Source: Cryomorphaceae bacterium (lineage in GTDB: Bacteria > Bacteroidota > Bacteroidia > Flavobacteriales > ECT2AJA-044). Taken from it: a stretch of 64,000 bases of DNA. The position numbers and the translations under genes were made by a program. The notes beneath the pieces were generated by a model, which saw only the letters and a program-made list of their open reading frames with translations, was not told the DNA's origin and searched no databases. This document shows positions 29,371 through 39,591 of this stretch, piece by piece. Each line of letters opens with the position of its first letter. Position 1 is the stretch's first letter. The stretch covers positions 2,418,001 to 2,482,000 of the forward strand of contig CP059070.1 of NCBI GenBank assembly GCA_017798125.1, in the 5' to 3' direction.

Positions 29371-32300
29371 TCACTTTAACGTGAACTCCAGACCTTTTAT
29401 TTCTTCTAATTCCGATAGAAGTTCTTTATTGACATCGACCCGAAATTTGCGCGCCGGCATCTCTACCGAAAGCTCTTCTTCCGCATCTACTATCCGCATT
29501 TTCACACTCTGTTTGCCGTGGTGGCGCTTCAAAACTGCTTCCAGCTGATCGTTGAATGTCGGTGCTAAATTACTCAATGGTATGGTGAGGAAAAGTCCTT
29601 TATCTGACTGTTCCATGACTTCTTGCAACAAACCGATGTGAGCGATCTTCTCTTCCAAGCGCACGGTCCGATCTCCCGTTTGCTTGTTCACCCACTCCCG
29701 CTGTACAATTCGAATGCGCGCATAAACAAAACTACCGGGCACCAGCATATGCCGCAGTTTGAGGTAATCCTCAGAGAATACACGGAATTCATGGCTATCG
29801 TGGTAATCCTCAAGAGTGAATTTACCCCAAGGCTTACCCGTCTTGGTCGTTAAATGCTCCACGGAAGTAATGATGGCCGCAACGCGCATTTCTTTGCCAA
29901 CATTCTTCTCCGGAAACTTAAAGTAGCCCAAATGGGAATTGCAGAAGTACTCCATCTCCACCTTGAAATCATCTAAAGGATGACCCGTTATGAAGATACC
30001 GACCACTTCTTTTTCCTTTCGAAGCGCCTCAATTTTATCCCAGGGTTCTGCCTGCGGCAGGATGGGCTCTGGAATCTCCATATCATCCGTTCCGCCGAAC
30101 AAGCTCGCTTGAGCACTTGCTGCTTGCTGTTGTACCGCATTTCCAAAGCGCATAGCTCTTTCCAAGAATGATCGTCCGTCTCCATCCTCATAGAAGAATA
30201 AGGCTCTGTGGTGTCCTTCAAAACCATCAAAAGCGCCGGCCAAGGCCAATCCTTCCAAGGTCTTCTTGTTCACCGTACGGAGATCTAAGCGCTTGCACAG
30301 GTCAAAAATACTTGAATAGGAGCCGTTTTCTTCACGGTCGGCAACCAGGGCCTCTACTGCACCACCCCCTACTCCTTTAATAGCCCCCAATCCGAATCGA
30401 ATGGCTCCTTCATCATTTACGGTGAAATAATAATCGGATTCGTTGACGTGCGGCCCCAGGACCGGGATTTGCATGCGCTTACACTCCTCCATAAAGAAGG
30501 TCACATCGCTGATGTTGTTCAAGTTGTTGGACAGCACCGCCGCCATGAACTCGGCCGGGTAGTTTGCCTTGAGGTAGGCCGTTTGATAGGCCACATAGGC
30601 ATAGCAGGTACTGTGCGATTTATTAAAGGCATAGGCCGCAAACGCTTCCCAATCCTTCCATACCTTCTCGGCCACTTCGGTATCGTGACCTCGTTCGGCG
30701 CACCCGTTTAGGAACTTGGGTTTGAGCTTTTCTAGGAGGGCAAAGATTTTCTTACCCATGGCTTTACGAAGGACGTCTGCCTCACCCTTGGTAAATCCCG
30801 CGAGCTTTTGGCTCAGTAGCATCACTTGCTCCTGGTAGACCGTAATTCCATAGGTCTCTTCCAAGTACTCCTTCATGTCCTCGAGGTCGTAGGTAATGGG
30901 CTCACGACCGTGCTTTCGAGCAATGAAATTCGGAATGTATTCCAGCGGTCCTGGACGGTACAGGGCATTCATCGCAATGAGGTCACTGAACTGAGTAGGG
31001 ACCAGCTCCTTCATGTACTTCTGCATTCCTCGACTCTCGTACTGGAAAATCCCCACCGTTTCGCCACGCTGGAAAAGCTCGTAGGTCTTTTCATCGTCTA
31101 GTGGAATTTCGTCTGGATCAATCTCTACCCCGTGGCGCTGCTTCACTAGTGCAATGGCGTCCTTGATCAGGGTCAGGGTTTTCAGTCCCAAGAAATCCAT
31201 CTTGAGCAGACCGGCATTTTCTACGACCGAGTTGTCGAATTGAGTCACCAATAGATCGGCATCCTTGGCCGTGGTCATGGGCACGTGCTCGGTCAAAGGA
31301 GATGGAGTAATGATGACCCCGCAGGCGTGAATTCCCGTATTCCGCACCGATCCTTCCAAGATGCGCGCTTGATTCAAGGTATCGGACATGAGGTCAGATC
31401 CTTCTGAAATTTTCAGGAGCTCTTGAGCCATGCCTATTTGCTCACTGCGCAGCTTATCCTTCATTTCCTTATCGGTCCAGCCGAAGAGCTTGCGCAGCTT
31501 AGTGTCGGGAACAAGCTTGGCCAAACGGTCCGCATCCGGTAAGGGCAAGTCGAGTACGCGCGCGGCATCGCGAATGGCGGATTTAGCGGCCATCGTACCG
31601 TAGGTAATGATCTGGGCGACCTGATGATATCCGTATTTGTCGACCACCCATTCAATAATCTTGTCTCGACCTCGATCGTCGAAATCAATATCAATATCCG
31701 GCAGGGATACCCGATCCGGATTCAAGAATCGCTCAAAAAGCAGGTCGTACTTGATGGGGTCTACATTGGTAATCCCCACACAATAGGCCACGGCAGAGCC
31801 GGCAGCGGAGCCTCGACCGGGCCCTACGCTCACACCCATTTTCCGAGCCTGCCCCGTAAAATCTTGGACAATCAAGAAGTACCCCGGATAGCCCGTATTC
31901 TCAATCGTTGCGAGTTCGAAATCCAGTCGTTCGCGGATTTCATCGTTGAGTTCTTCTCCCCAGCGCTCCTTGGCCCCTTCATAGGTCAAATGACGTAGGT
32001 AGGCATTTTCCCCGCGCTTGCCCCCGTCTTGTTCGTCCAAGGGATCGCGAAACTCCTCGGGAATGTCAAAAGCGGGAAGCAAGACGTCTTGGGCGAGAGT
32101 GAAGTTCTCCACCTTGCCCAGAATTTCATTGGTGTTTTCGATGGCCTCAGGGAGGTTCGAAAACAAGGCTTTCATTTCATCCTGCGATTTGAAGTAATAC
32201 TCCTGATTGGGCAGTCCGTATCGGAATCCGCGCCCCTTTCCGATCGGGTCGCTCTGCTTGGCACCGTCCCGGACGCAAAGCAAAATGTCCTGTGCATTCG

Positions 32301-33723
32301 CGTCTTTCTGTGCCCCGTAGAACACATCGTTTGCGGCGACCACCTTGACACCGTAGTCCTTAGACCAGCGCAACATGACCTCATTGATTCGTTTCTCCTC
32401 CTCTAGTCCGTGGTTACAGAGCTCGAGGTAGAAATCCTCGCCAAACTGTTCCCGCCACCAGTGAAACTCTTCTTCGGCCTGTTTTTCACCAACGTTAAGG
32501 AGCAAGGAGGGCAATAGACCGTATTGACTCCCGGTCAAGATCATCAAGCCTTCCTTATACTTCTCGACCAACGCTCGATCGATACGCGGAACGTAGTAGA
32601 AGCCATCGATGTGGGCATGAGAACTGAGCTTAGCCAAATTGAGGTATCCCGCTCGATCCTTGGCCAAGAAAACCATGGGCGAACCATTGTCTTTTACCTC
32701 TTTGTTTGTGTGGTCTTTACAGACGTTTAACTCGCATCCAACTACACCTTTTAAGAGGGGCTTCTCCCCTTCCGCTTCACCAGCGGCCACTTTCTCATTG
32801 TGTTCTGCAATGGTCTTGTTGTGGGCGGCGACTTGCGCTGTAAAGTGATAAGCACCCATTAGGTTGCCGTTGTCGGTCATCCCCACACCGGGCATACCTT
32901 GCTCAGCCGCCATGGTGACCAATTCCTGCGTTTTAATGGTGCTTTGAAGGACACTGAAACTCGTATGATTGTGCAGATGACTGTACGGAACCTCAATTCC
33001 ATGGTCATCTCCTGAAGACGAGGAGGACAGTCCTCCGTCCGTGTCCGCGGCCGATCGCTTGTCGACCGTTTTCAGGATTTCCTTAGCCTTTTTGGCCAAG
33101 TGCTCCATCAAGTCACTAGCCAAGGGCTTCTCTAATGGAATGACGCGAAGTTCACCGAGGCGGAAAAAGGATCGGGCCGTCGCTTCCACGTCCGCCGCCG
33201 CATTGTGGGCTTCATCAAAAGGTTTGTCGAAGAGCTTATTGTGCAGTTCAGAAAGCGTGGGCCACTTGAACTTACCACTTTTTCCACCCGGAATGGCACA
33301 GTACTCAGTAGTTGCATCATTCTTGGTGTCTATGGGCGGTAAAGCCATAAAGGTCTCGGCATCATCATGGCGATCCATCCGCCACAATTCAGCTCCAACG
33401 ATGTTGTAGTCGAATTCGATGTTATGGCCGACTCCATGGGAGGCCTGAGCTACATCGGCATAGAATTCGTCGAGGACGTCTTTTAAGGGCCGCCCTTCCG
33501 CACGGGCCTTCGCTGTTGAAATTCCGTGAATCTTCTCCGAGTTGAACGGAATGTCGAATCCATCCGGATACACGATTTCATTGCGCGCATGAATGAGGTA
33601 TCCCTGATCATCGTGGAGTTGCCAAGCCAATTGAACCAAGCGAGGCCAATTGTCTGAATCTGAGATCGGTGCGTTAAAATTCTGGGGTAAACCGGTGGTT
33701 TCGGTGTCGAAGACTAGATACAT
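29371..33723 (-). CDS. dnaE: DNA polymerase III alpha with N-terminal 3'-5' exonuclease domain
   Basis: 1450 aa. The N-terminal DEDDh proofreading domain (residues 1 to about 195) has FDTETTG at the start, a mid-domain GHNIEFDYN and a final HNAAADVEAT. A linker follows, then the PHP domain from about residue 246 (YSHLHNHTSFSVLQ). The C-family polymerase core has GPGRGSAAGS and DIDIDFDDRGRD carrying the catalytic aspartates. Finger and beta-binding regions and an OB-fold come toward the C-terminus. Fusion of an exonuclease ahead of DnaE is a known Bacteroidota arrangement and may replace a separate epsilon subunit. Cytosolic replicase; no neighbour appears functionally linked. Confidence 0.95.
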   Translation of the reverse strand: MYLVFDTETTGLPQNFNAPISDSDNWPRLVQLAWQLHDDQGYLIHARNEIVYPDGFDIPFNSEKIHGISTAKARAEGRPLKDVLDEFYADVAQASHGVGHNIEFDYNIVGAELWRMDRHDDAETFMALPPIDTKNDATTEYCAIPGGKSGKFKWPTLSELHNKLFDKPFDEAHNAAADVEATARSFFRLGELRVIPLEKPLASDLMEHLAKKAKEILKTVDKRSAADTDGGLSSSSSGDDHGIEVPYSHLHNHTSFSVLQSTIKTQELVTMAAEQGMPGVGMTDNGNLMGAYHFTAQVAAHNKTIAEHNEKVAAGEAEGEKPLLKGVVGCELNVCKDHTNKEVKDNGSPMVFLAKDRAGYLNLAKLSSHAHIDGFYYVPRIDRALVEKYKEGLMILTGSQYGLLPSLLLNVGEKQAEEEFHWWREQFGEDFYLELCNHGLEEEKRINEVMLRWSKDYGVKVVAANDVFYGAQKDANAQDILLCVRDGAKQSDPIGKGRGFRYGLPNQEYYFKSQDEMKALFSNLPEAIENTNEILGKVENFTLAQDVLLPAFDIPEEFRDPLDEQDGGKRGENAYLRHLTYEGAKERWGEELNDEIRERLDFELATIENTGYPGYFLIVQDFTGQARKMGVSVGPGRGSAAGSAVAYCVGITNVDPIKYDLLFERFLNPDRVSLPDIDIDFDDRGRDKIIEWVVDKYGYHQVAQIITYGTMAAKSAIRDAARVLDLPLPDADRLAKLVPDTKLRKLFGWTDKEMKDKLRSEQIGMAQELLKISEGSDLMSDTLNQARILEGSVRNTGIHACGVIITPSPLTEHVPMTTAKDADLLVTQFDNSVVENAGLLKMDFLGLKTLTLIKDAIALVKQRHGVEIDPDEIPLDDEKTYELFQRGETVGIFQYESRGMQKYMKELVPTQFSDLIAMNALYRPGPLEYIPNFIARKHGREPITYDLEDMKEYLEETYGITVYQEQVMLLSQKLAGFTKGEADVLRKAMGKKIFALLEKLKPKFLNGCAERGHDTEVAEKVWKDWEAFAAYAFNKSHSTCYAYVAYQTAYLKANYPAEFMAAVLSNNLNNISDVTFFMEECKRMQIPVLGPHVNESDYYFTVNDEGAIRFGLGAIKGVGGGAVEALVADREENGSYSSIFDLCKRLDLRTVNKKTLEGLALAGAFDGFEGHHRALFFYEDGDGRSFLERAMRFGNAVQQQAASAQASLFGGTDDMEIPEPILPQAEPWDKIEALRKEKEVVGIFITGHPLDDFKVEMEYFCNSHLGYFKFPEKNVGKEMRVAAIITSVEHLTTKTGKPWGKFTLEDYHDSHEFRVFSEDYLKLRHMLVPGSFVYARIRIVQREWVNKQTGDRTVRLEEKIAHIGLLQEVMEQSDKGLFLTIPLSNLAPTFNDQLEAVLKRHHGKQSVKMRIVDAEEELSVEMPARKFRVDVNKELLSELEEIKGLEFTLK
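30048..30063 (+). repeat. Dispersed GAT-hairpin in dnaE
   Basis: Arms CTGCC/GGCAG, loop TGC, then GAT. On the coding (minus) strand it reads ILPQAE in the C-terminal linker region of DnaE. Confidence 0.6.
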
Positions 33724-33932
33724 CTTACTAAAGTACTACGACCGAAAACGATGTACTAGTGGTGTTGATAAAAATTGAAAAGCGCTTGAGGGAAGGGAAA
33801 CATCGTGCTGCAGGCACTGAAATACAGGAAAATAAATAAAGTCTAAAGTCTTCTGATTCAGGAATATTATTCAGATATTTGCACGCTCAAAAATTTAGTA
33901 ACCGAGGACGTGTTCCTCAAAATCTAACACAT

Positions 33933-34742
33933 ATGTCTGCAAGAATTCGTTTGCAACGTCACGGCCGTAAAGGCGCTCCCATCTTCCACATCGTAGTAGC
34001 TGACAAACGCGCAAAGCGCGACGGTCGCTTTATTGAAAAACTCGGTGTGTACAATCCAAACACCAATCCTGCGTCTATCGATTTGAACGATGATCGTGCA
34101 TTGGACTGGATGATGAAGGGTGCTCAACCAAGTGACACTGCCCGCGCGATCCTTTCATACAAGGGTATCTTGCTTCGCAAGCACCTGTTGGAAGGCGTGA
34201 AAAAGGGCGCTTTGACTGAAGAGCAAGCGCAAGAGCGCTTTGAAGCTTGGAAGGCAGAGAAAGAAGGAAAGATTACTGCTAAGGCTGATGCACACCGCAA
34301 AGCTAAGCAGGACGCAATCCAAGCGCAACGCGATGCTGAGAAAGCTAAGCGTGAAGAAGAAGCTGCTGAAGTAGCTAAAGCAGAGGCGGAAGCGAAAGCT
34401 GCTGCTGAAGCGGAAGCTGCCGCTGCTGAAGCTGAGGCTGCTGCTGAAGAGGCGCCAGCTGAAGAAGCTGCTGCTGAAGAAGCGCCAGCTGAAGAAGCTG
34501 CTGCTGAAGAAGCGCCAGCTGAGGAAGCTGTTGCTGAAGAGGCACCTGCTGCTGAAGAAGCGCCAGCTGAGAAAGCGGCTGCTGAAGAAGCACCTGCTGC
34601 TGAAGAGGCGCCAGCTGAGGAAGCTGCTGCTGAAGAAGCACCTGCTGCTGAAGAAGCGCCAGCTGAGGAAGCTGCTGCTGAAGAAGCACCTGCTGCAGAA
34701 GCAGAAGGTGATGACGCTGAAGCTAAAAAAGAAGATGCGTAA
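33933..34742 (+). CDS. rpsP: 30S ribosomal protein S16 with long Ala/Glu/Pro tail
   Basis: 269 aa. The start is at 33933 ([14 protein letters not shown]); a longer frame from 33879 lacks homology. Residues 1 to about 85 are the S16 core ([31 protein letters not shown] in pieces). A charged helical segment follows, then about 120 residues of low-complexity AEEAPAEEA repeats. Family members are usually 80-90 aa, although Bacteroidota often carry extensions. The gene overlaps rimM by 8 bp. The preceding 209-bp gap holds GATATTTG at about 33873, close to a -7 element. Confidence 0.93.
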   Translation: MSARIRLQRHGRKGAPIFHIVVADKRAKRDGRFIEKLGVYNPNTNPASIDLNDDRALDWMMKGAQPSDTARAILSYKGILLRKHLLEGVKKGALTEEQAQERFEAWKAEKEGKITAKADAHRKAKQDAIQAQRDAEKAKREEEAAEVAKAEAEAKAAAEAEAAAAEAEAAAEEAPAEEAAAEEAPAEEAAAEEAPAEEAVAEEAPAAEEAPAEKAAAEEAPAAEEAPAEEAAAEEAPAAEEAPAEEAAAEEAPAAEAEGDDAEAKKEDA

Positions 34743-35292
34743 GGAAGACTGCTTCTACCTCGGTAGAGTCGTCAAAAAGCACGGATACAAAGGCGACCTC
34801 AAACTTCGGTTTGATGTTGACTATCCGGAAGAGTATCAAGAATTGGAATCAGTACTGGTCGAAACAAAGACCGGACTGGTTCCTTTCTTTTTTGAGGCCT
34901 ATTCCATGGAGGATAAAGGCTTTGTACGGGTACACTTTGAGGGCGTGGATTCTGAGCAGGACGCAGAGCGCTTGGTTGGATCCGATTTGTGGTTGCCTCT
35001 GGCCCTCTTACCCGATCTGGAGGGAACAGATTTCTACTACCACGAAGTTGTCGGATTCGAGGTAATCGATAGCCAATACGGCTCGGTCGGAACCATCCGC
35101 GATGTTCGCGAAGGCAACGCCCAAGATTTACTCGTGATTGATCACAGTGGGACGGAGGTTCTGATCCCTGTACTCGATGAATTGATCCGCGAGGTGGATC
35201 GTGAAGCCAAGACCTTACGGGTCGATGCCCCAGAGGGCCTCATCGCCCTATACGTTGGTCCATCTGAAGATGAAGATCGCGACCTCGACTGA
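34735..35292 (+). CDS. rimM: Ribosome maturation factor RimM
   Basis: 185 aa starting [20 protein letters not shown] at 34735, inside the last codons of rpsP; the longer frame to 34531 is just the shadow of the S16 tail. The N-terminal RimM barrel contains [11 protein letters not shown]. The C-terminal PRC-like barrel carries [10 protein letters not shown], the linker, and [14 protein letters not shown]. RimM helps assemble the 30S head and binds S19; coupling to S16 is the conserved order. The stop overlaps trmN6 by one base. Confidence 0.95.
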   Translation: MRKEDCFYLGRVVKKHGYKGDLKLRFDVDYPEEYQELESVLVETKTGLVPFFFEAYSMEDKGFVRVHFEGVDSEQDAERLVGSDLWLPLALLPDLEGTDFYYHEVVGFEVIDSQYGSVGTIRDVREGNAQDLLVIDHSGTEVLIPVLDELIREVDREAKTLRVDAPEGLIALYVGPSEDEDRDLD

Positions 35293-35984
35293 TGTCCGAT
35301 ATATTCCGTTTTAAACAGTTTTCTGTTCGTCATCGCGACTCTGCCATGAAGGTGGGCACGGACGGCGTTTTACTTGGCGCTTGGGTTCGTATTCCGGAGC
35401 AAACAGCCGTCATCCACGATGTAGGAAGCGGCACCGGACTCATTGGACTGATGTTGGCGCAAAGAGTTCCTGCCGCACGAGTGATTGGCTTTGAGCTGGA
35501 TGCCGCATCGGCCCGTGAGGGCCAAGAGAATATGGCCATGAGTCCCTTTGCGGACCGCTGTTCCATGATTCCAGGACGATGGCAGGACGCCGGTGATGTT
35601 GAGCTCGCGGACTTGATGGTTAGCAATCCGCCCTTTTACCACATTCATGCGGGGATGCCCGATGGAGCGCGAAAACAAGCGCGTCAAGAGACTGAACTTG
35701 GGCCCGAGAACTTGTTTAAGCTCTCCTATGAGCGCAGCACAGAAAAGGCTTCGATGGCCATTGTTTGGCCCTCAGACCGGTTGGATGAGGCGCTGCATTG
35801 GAGTTCAGCTAGTGGGTGGAAGTTGTGGCGCCAAACGCTAGTAAAGGGGCGCAAATCGACTAATCGGGCCCTTTTGCAATGGAGTAAGGAGCCACGGGAA
35901 TTGGAACAAAACACCATGGCCATTCATGAAGGCAATAGCCACAGTCCCGAACATCGGGAACTCACGAAGGACTTTTACCTCTAG
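35292..35984 (+). CDS. trmN6: tRNA1(Val) adenine-37 N6-methyltransferase
   Basis: 230 aa. The FRFKQFSVRH...AMKVGTDGVLLGAW opening is characteristic of the YfiC/TrmN6 family. SAM motif I is VGSGTGLIGL (about residues 44-53) and the amino-methyltransferase motif is NPPF (about 116-119). It modifies A37 of tRNA-Val in Escherichia coli. It is translationally coupled to rimM and converges with the next gene, overlapping it by 4 bp. Confidence 0.88.
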   Translation: MSDIFRFKQFSVRHRDSAMKVGTDGVLLGAWVRIPEQTAVIHDVGSGTGLIGLMLAQRVPAARVIGFELDAASAREGQENMAMSPFADRCSMIPGRWQDAGDVELADLMVSNPPFYHIHAGMPDGARKQARQETELGPENLFKLSYERSTEKASMAIVWPSDRLDEALHWSSASGWKLWRQTLVKGRKSTNRALLQWSKEPRELEQNTMAIHEGNSHSPEHRELTKDFYL

Positions 35985-37327
35985 TAGCCTCGGTACTCGA
36001 CTTCTTCCTCGAGGAATTCAATCCCGTACTCGGCCAGTTCTTGCAGCATCGGTTCATAGATTTCCGGGGTAATCGGAATCTGTACGCCTGGAGTTGTGAT
36101 GTTTCCCTCGCAGATATGACGCACCGCAATAGCTACGGGTAGGCCAACCGTCTTGGCCATGGCCGTGCGCTGTGCATCGTCTCCTTTACAGACCATATGG
36201 CTGTTGATTTGGACTTCCAGTCCATTAAGTCGATACCCGAGCTTGTGCACCATGATGACCATATCCTTGTCTTCAGGAGCCAAGGTCCATTTTCGCTCGA
36301 GGATGAGCTGCAACACTTGAGCCGGAGTCAAATCGGGTTTGCCAATGGTGATATCCTCAAATAAATCCAACCAACGAAGCTTATCCATCAAGGTGTCGTC
36401 CTGGTCTAGTTTGAGGTAATGCATAAGCTTGAGCTCTACAGAGTCATTGGGGTTGTAGGCCAAGAAGGTATTGGTGAACTGGCGAAAGGTCATGGTTTCC
36501 GTTCCTTCCAGCACATAGGAATCATCAGTCATGCCCAACTTGACAAAAGTGTCCCAAGCGCGGCAAAATCCCGGTCGGCGCATGGTGCCTCGATACAGGG
36601 TAGGCACATCTTCCAACCCGTAAACGGACCGATATTTCAGTGAATCACGATTCGCGTATGCTTCAAATCGCCCCCACTCCCCGACTTCCATGAATTCCGT
36701 TCTGCGGAAAAGGCGGTGGTACGGAATGTACTTGTACTTGCCTTCTTGCTTGAACTTAACCGCTCCACCTCCACCGGCCAAAACGACGTTACGCGGATTC
36801 CAGGTAAATTTATAGTTCCATGGATTATTGTCCGATTCCGGTGCAACAAGTCCGCCCGTGAAGCTTTCAAAGAGCAAAATTTCTGCTCCTGCGTTTCTCG
36901 CTCGGTCGATCAATTGCATGGCGCTCAAATGGTCAATCCCTGGATCTACGCCTATCTCGTTAATTAAAATGGATCCCGACGCCTTGGCCTTTTCATCCAA
37001 GGCCTTCATTTCTTCCGATATATAGCTGGCCGTCACCATGTGTGTCCCCGTTTCAATACAGTCCTCCGCTACAGGCACGTGCATGTGCGCCGGAAGCATA
37101 CTGACCACTACATAGCTTTCTTCGATTAAGGCCCTGCGGGCCGATCCGTCGCCAACGTCAAATGCCCTTGCCTCTCCGCGAGGATGATCACCTACTTTTT
37201 CACGGCATAAGGCGACGTCCCGATCGACCACACATACGTGCCAATCGTGACGTTCCGCTTTGCTCAACAAGTATTCTATCAAGCTAATGGTCGAGCGACC
37301 TGCTCCGATGACGGTAATTTGCTTCAT
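35981..37327 (-). CDS. Saccharopine dehydrogenase family protein
   Basis: 448 aa from MKQITVIGAGRST; the upstream in-frame extension to 37399 has no family resemblance. N-terminal Rossmann NAD(P)-binding loop GAGRSTISLIEYLL, then VSMLPAHMH and the C-terminal reductase/dehydrogenase domain with NEIGVDPGIDHLSA. Members split saccharopine in lysine degradation; other relatives act on carboxynorspermidine or unknown substrates, so the exact reaction is not fixed by sequence. It stands alone and diverges from the DUF423 gene across about 75 bp. Confidence 0.85.
   Translation of the reverse strand: MKQITVIGAGRSTISLIEYLLSKAERHDWHVCVVDRDVALCREKVGDHPRGEARAFDVGDGSARRALIEESYVVVSMLPAHMHVPVAEDCIETGTHMVTASYISEEMKALDEKAKASGSILINEIGVDPGIDHLSAMQLIDRARNAGAEILLFESFTGGLVAPESDNNPWNYKFTWNPRNVVLAGGGGAVKFKQEGKYKYIPYHRLFRRTEFMEVGEWGRFEAYANRDSLKYRSVYGLEDVPTLYRGTMRRPGFCRAWDTFVKLGMTDDSYVLEGTETMTFRQFTNTFLAYNPNDSVELKLMHYLKLDQDDTLMDKLRWLDLFEDITIGKPDLTPAQVLQLILERKWTLAPEDKDMVIMVHKLGYRLNGLEVQINSHMVCKGDDAQRTAMAKTVGLPVAIAVRHICEGNITTPGVQIPITPEIYEPMLQELAEYGIEFLEEEVEYRGY
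37130..37145 (+). repeat. Dispersed GAT-hairpin in the saccharopine-dehydrogenase gene
   Basis: Arms GGCCC/GGGCC, loop TGC, then GAT. It reads SARRAL on the coding strand. Confidence 0.6.
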
Positions 37328-37404
37328 GACAGCGAATATATTTAAGTTGAGATGTTTTGTAGATGATAATCGCTTCTTAGTTTCGAACAGTAATTCCACA
37401 ATTC

Positions 37405-37794
37405 ATGAAAAAGTACCTCATTGGAGCCGCCCTATTCGGAGCCACAGGCGTTTTACTCGGAGCATTAGGCGCTCACGCATTGGAAGAAGTTTTAAGTTCT
37501 GAATCGCTCGAAAGCTTTAAGACCGGCGTTCGTTATCAAATGTTCCATGCCCTCGCCATTCTCGCTTGGATAGCCGTTTCAGACCACATACATGAACGAA
37601 TGCTTCGACTGGGTCTTCAGCTCATAAGTTGGGGGACGGTTCTGTTTAGCGTGAGTATCTATTTGCTGGCCACTCGATCGGCTACAGGACTCAGCGGTTT
37701 GTCCTGGTTGGGGCCTATCACACCTTTGGGCGGGCTATTGCTGATCACAGCGTGGGTGGTGCTCCTCATAGGGGCCTGGAAAGGCCGTGCTTAG
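37405..37794 (+). CDS. DUF423 small membrane protein
   Basis: 129 aa, about four transmembrane helices. The opening GAALFGATGVLLGALGAHAL and the central YQMFHALAIL are the family signature (E. coli YgdD relatives). Function unknown. Inner membrane location is inferred from hydrophobicity. Confidence 0.85.
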   Translation: MKKYLIGAALFGATGVLLGALGAHALEEVLSSESLESFKTGVRYQMFHALAILAWIAVSDHIHERMLRLGLQLISWGTVLFSVSIYLLATRSATGLSGLSWLGPITPLGGLLLITAWVVLLIGAWKGRA

Positions 37795-37863
37795 TGTGAA
37801 AAGTACACATTTTGAATGTGAAAAACTAGGACAAAAAGCTTCGGAATCCGGTCAATATTCGCC

Positions 37864-37871
37864 TACATTTG
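37864..37871 (+). promoter_or_regulatory. -7 element TACATTTG of the pckA promoter
   Basis: Exact TAnnTTTG match 33 bases before the pckA ATG. The -33 box is not a clear TTG, so the promoter may depend on an activator, as would suit a gluconeogenic gene; that part is inference. Confidence 0.6.
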
Positions 37872-37904
37872 TTCTTTAATCAAGTGTAACCAACCTTACT
37901 GATT

Positions 37905-39518
37905 ATGACGGAAAAGGGCACAAAAGCGGCACATGCGACCGTCGCAGATTACGGTATTAAAGATGCCACCGCTCACTGGAACCTCGACCCGAAAACCCTA
38001 GCTCAAATCACAGTAGACAAAGGCATGGGCCAATACACCTCTACTGGAGCAATCACCATTGACACCGGCGAATTCACCGGACGTTCACCTAAAGACCGCT
38101 TCCTCGTTAAAGACGACATCACAAAAGATGCTGTTTGGTGGGGAGATATCAACATCCCTTTTGAGCCCGATCACTTTGATGCGCTCTACAACAAGGTCGT
38201 TGATTATCTCTCGGGAAAGGAGCTTTATGTGCGCGATGCCTTTGCTTGTGCCGATCCAAATTACAAAATGGGACTTCGCGTCATCAACGAGTACCCTTGG
38301 TCGAATAAGTTCGTGTACAACATGTTCATTCGCCCAACGGAAGATGAAATTGCAAACTTCGATCCTGAGTGGGTCGTCATCAATGCTCCGGGATTCATGG
38401 CGGATCCTGAAGTAGATCATACACGCCAACACAATTTCGCCATCCTCAACTTCACCAAGAAAATTGCCTTGGTCGGAGGGACGGGATATACTGGGGAAAT
38501 CAAGAAAGGAATCTTCTCCGCCCTGAACTTCATTCTTCCTCATATGAAGAATACGCTCAGCATGCACTGTTCAGCGAACGTAGGCAAGGATGGAGATACC
38601 GCAATCTTTTTCGGTCTATCAGGAACGGGTAAAACAACCCTGAGTGCCGATCCCAATCGTCAATTGATTGGTGACGATGAGCACGGTTGGAGCAATGAGA
38701 ACACGGTCTTCAATTTCGAAGGCGGTTGCTACGCAAAAGCCATTGACCTAACCGAAGAGAACGAGCCGGAAATTTTCCACGCTGTGAAAGAAGGCGCTTT
38801 GCTGGAGAACATTCGCTTTAAGCCGGGAACCAATGAAGTGGATTACCACAACACGGAAATCACGGAAAACACGCGTGTGAGCTATCCGCTGGACAACATT
38901 GACAACATCATTGTTCCCAGTATTGGCCACAATCCGAAGAACATTTTCTTCTTGACCTGTGACGCCTTTGGAGTCCTGCCTCCGATTGCGCGTTTGAGTC
39001 CAGAGCAAGCGGCCTATCACTTCATCAGTGGCTATACAGCCAAGGTGGCGGGTACTGAAGCTGGGATTACCGATCCGGTGACCGCGTTTAGCGCCTGCTT
39101 CGGAGCTCCATTCATGCCTTTGCATCCAACAAAGTATGCAGAGATGTTGAGCAAGAAGATGCAAGAAGCGGGAGTGAACGTATGGCTTGTCAATACCGGG
39201 TGGTCTGGTGGAGGATTTGGCGTTGGAGAACGCATGAGTCTCAAGATCACTCGAGCTTTGATTACGGCAGCCATGGAAGGCGACTTGGACAATGTGGAAT
39301 ACGAAACGCACAATGTATTCGGATTGCACATGCCAAAGACCTGCCCAAATGTTCCAGACGAAGTTCTGAATCCGCGCAACACGTGGAGCGATAAAGGAGC
39401 TTATGATCAAAAAGCGAATGTTCTTGCCGAGAAATTCTTGAAGAACTTTGAGCAATTTGAAGAAGGATGTAGCGCAGCCATTTTAAGCGCTTCACCAAAA
39501 TTGAATGTGAACGCCTAA
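37905..39518 (+). CDS. pckA: Phosphoenolpyruvate carboxykinase (ATP)
   Basis: 537 aa, typical length. It carries the kinase P-loop GLSGTGKTTLS (about residues 239-249), the metal-binding IGDDEHGW and the substrate-binding GRSPKDRF (about 54-61). It converts oxaloacetate plus ATP to phosphoenolpyruvate, the entry step of gluconeogenesis, in the cytosol. Monocistronic: own -7 element upstream and strong terminator downstream. Confidence 0.97.
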   Translation: MTEKGTKAAHATVADYGIKDATAHWNLDPKTLAQITVDKGMGQYTSTGAITIDTGEFTGRSPKDRFLVKDDITKDAVWWGDINIPFEPDHFDALYNKVVDYLSGKELYVRDAFACADPNYKMGLRVINEYPWSNKFVYNMFIRPTEDEIANFDPEWVVINAPGFMADPEVDHTRQHNFAILNFTKKIALVGGTGYTGEIKKGIFSALNFILPHMKNTLSMHCSANVGKDGDTAIFFGLSGTGKTTLSADPNRQLIGDDEHGWSNENTVFNFEGGCYAKAIDLTEENEPEIFHAVKEGALLENIRFKPGTNEVDYHNTEITENTRVSYPLDNIDNIIVPSIGHNPKNIFFLTCDAFGVLPPIARLSPEQAAYHFISGYTAKVAGTEAGITDPVTAFSACFGAPFMPLHPTKYAEMLSKKMQEAGVNVWLVNTGWSGGGFGVGERMSLKITRALITAAMEGDLDNVEYETHNVFGLHMPKTCPNVPDEVLNPRNTWSDKGAYDQKANVLAEKFLKNFEQFEEGCSAAILSASPKLNVNA

Positions 39519-39542
39519 ACCGAAGGCTTCTCAATAAAGCAG

Positions 39543-39574
39543 CACCCCTCTACGTTGGTAGAGGGGTGTTTTTT
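39543..39574 (+). terminator. Rho-independent terminator of pckA
   Basis: A perfect 11-bp stem (39543-39553 with 39558-39568), GTTG loop, then six T. It ends 18 bases before the next start codon. Confidence 0.92.
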
Positions 39575-39591
39575 ATTTGCACCTTTGTGGA

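Noticed and set aside
33879-33932. Longer S16 start ([10 protein letters not shown]...)
   Set aside because: Non-ATG and without family similarity; S16 proteins begin close to MSARIRLQR at 33933.
34375-34689. Gln/Leu-rich minus-strand ORF over the S16 tail
   Set aside because: Shadow of the AEEAP repeats; composition is a by-product of GCTGCTGAAGAA repeats.
34531-34734. Upstream extension of RimM to 34531
   Set aside because: It is the +1 frame of the S16 tail (Leu/Lys-rich); RimM homology begins at [11 protein letters not shown] at 34735.
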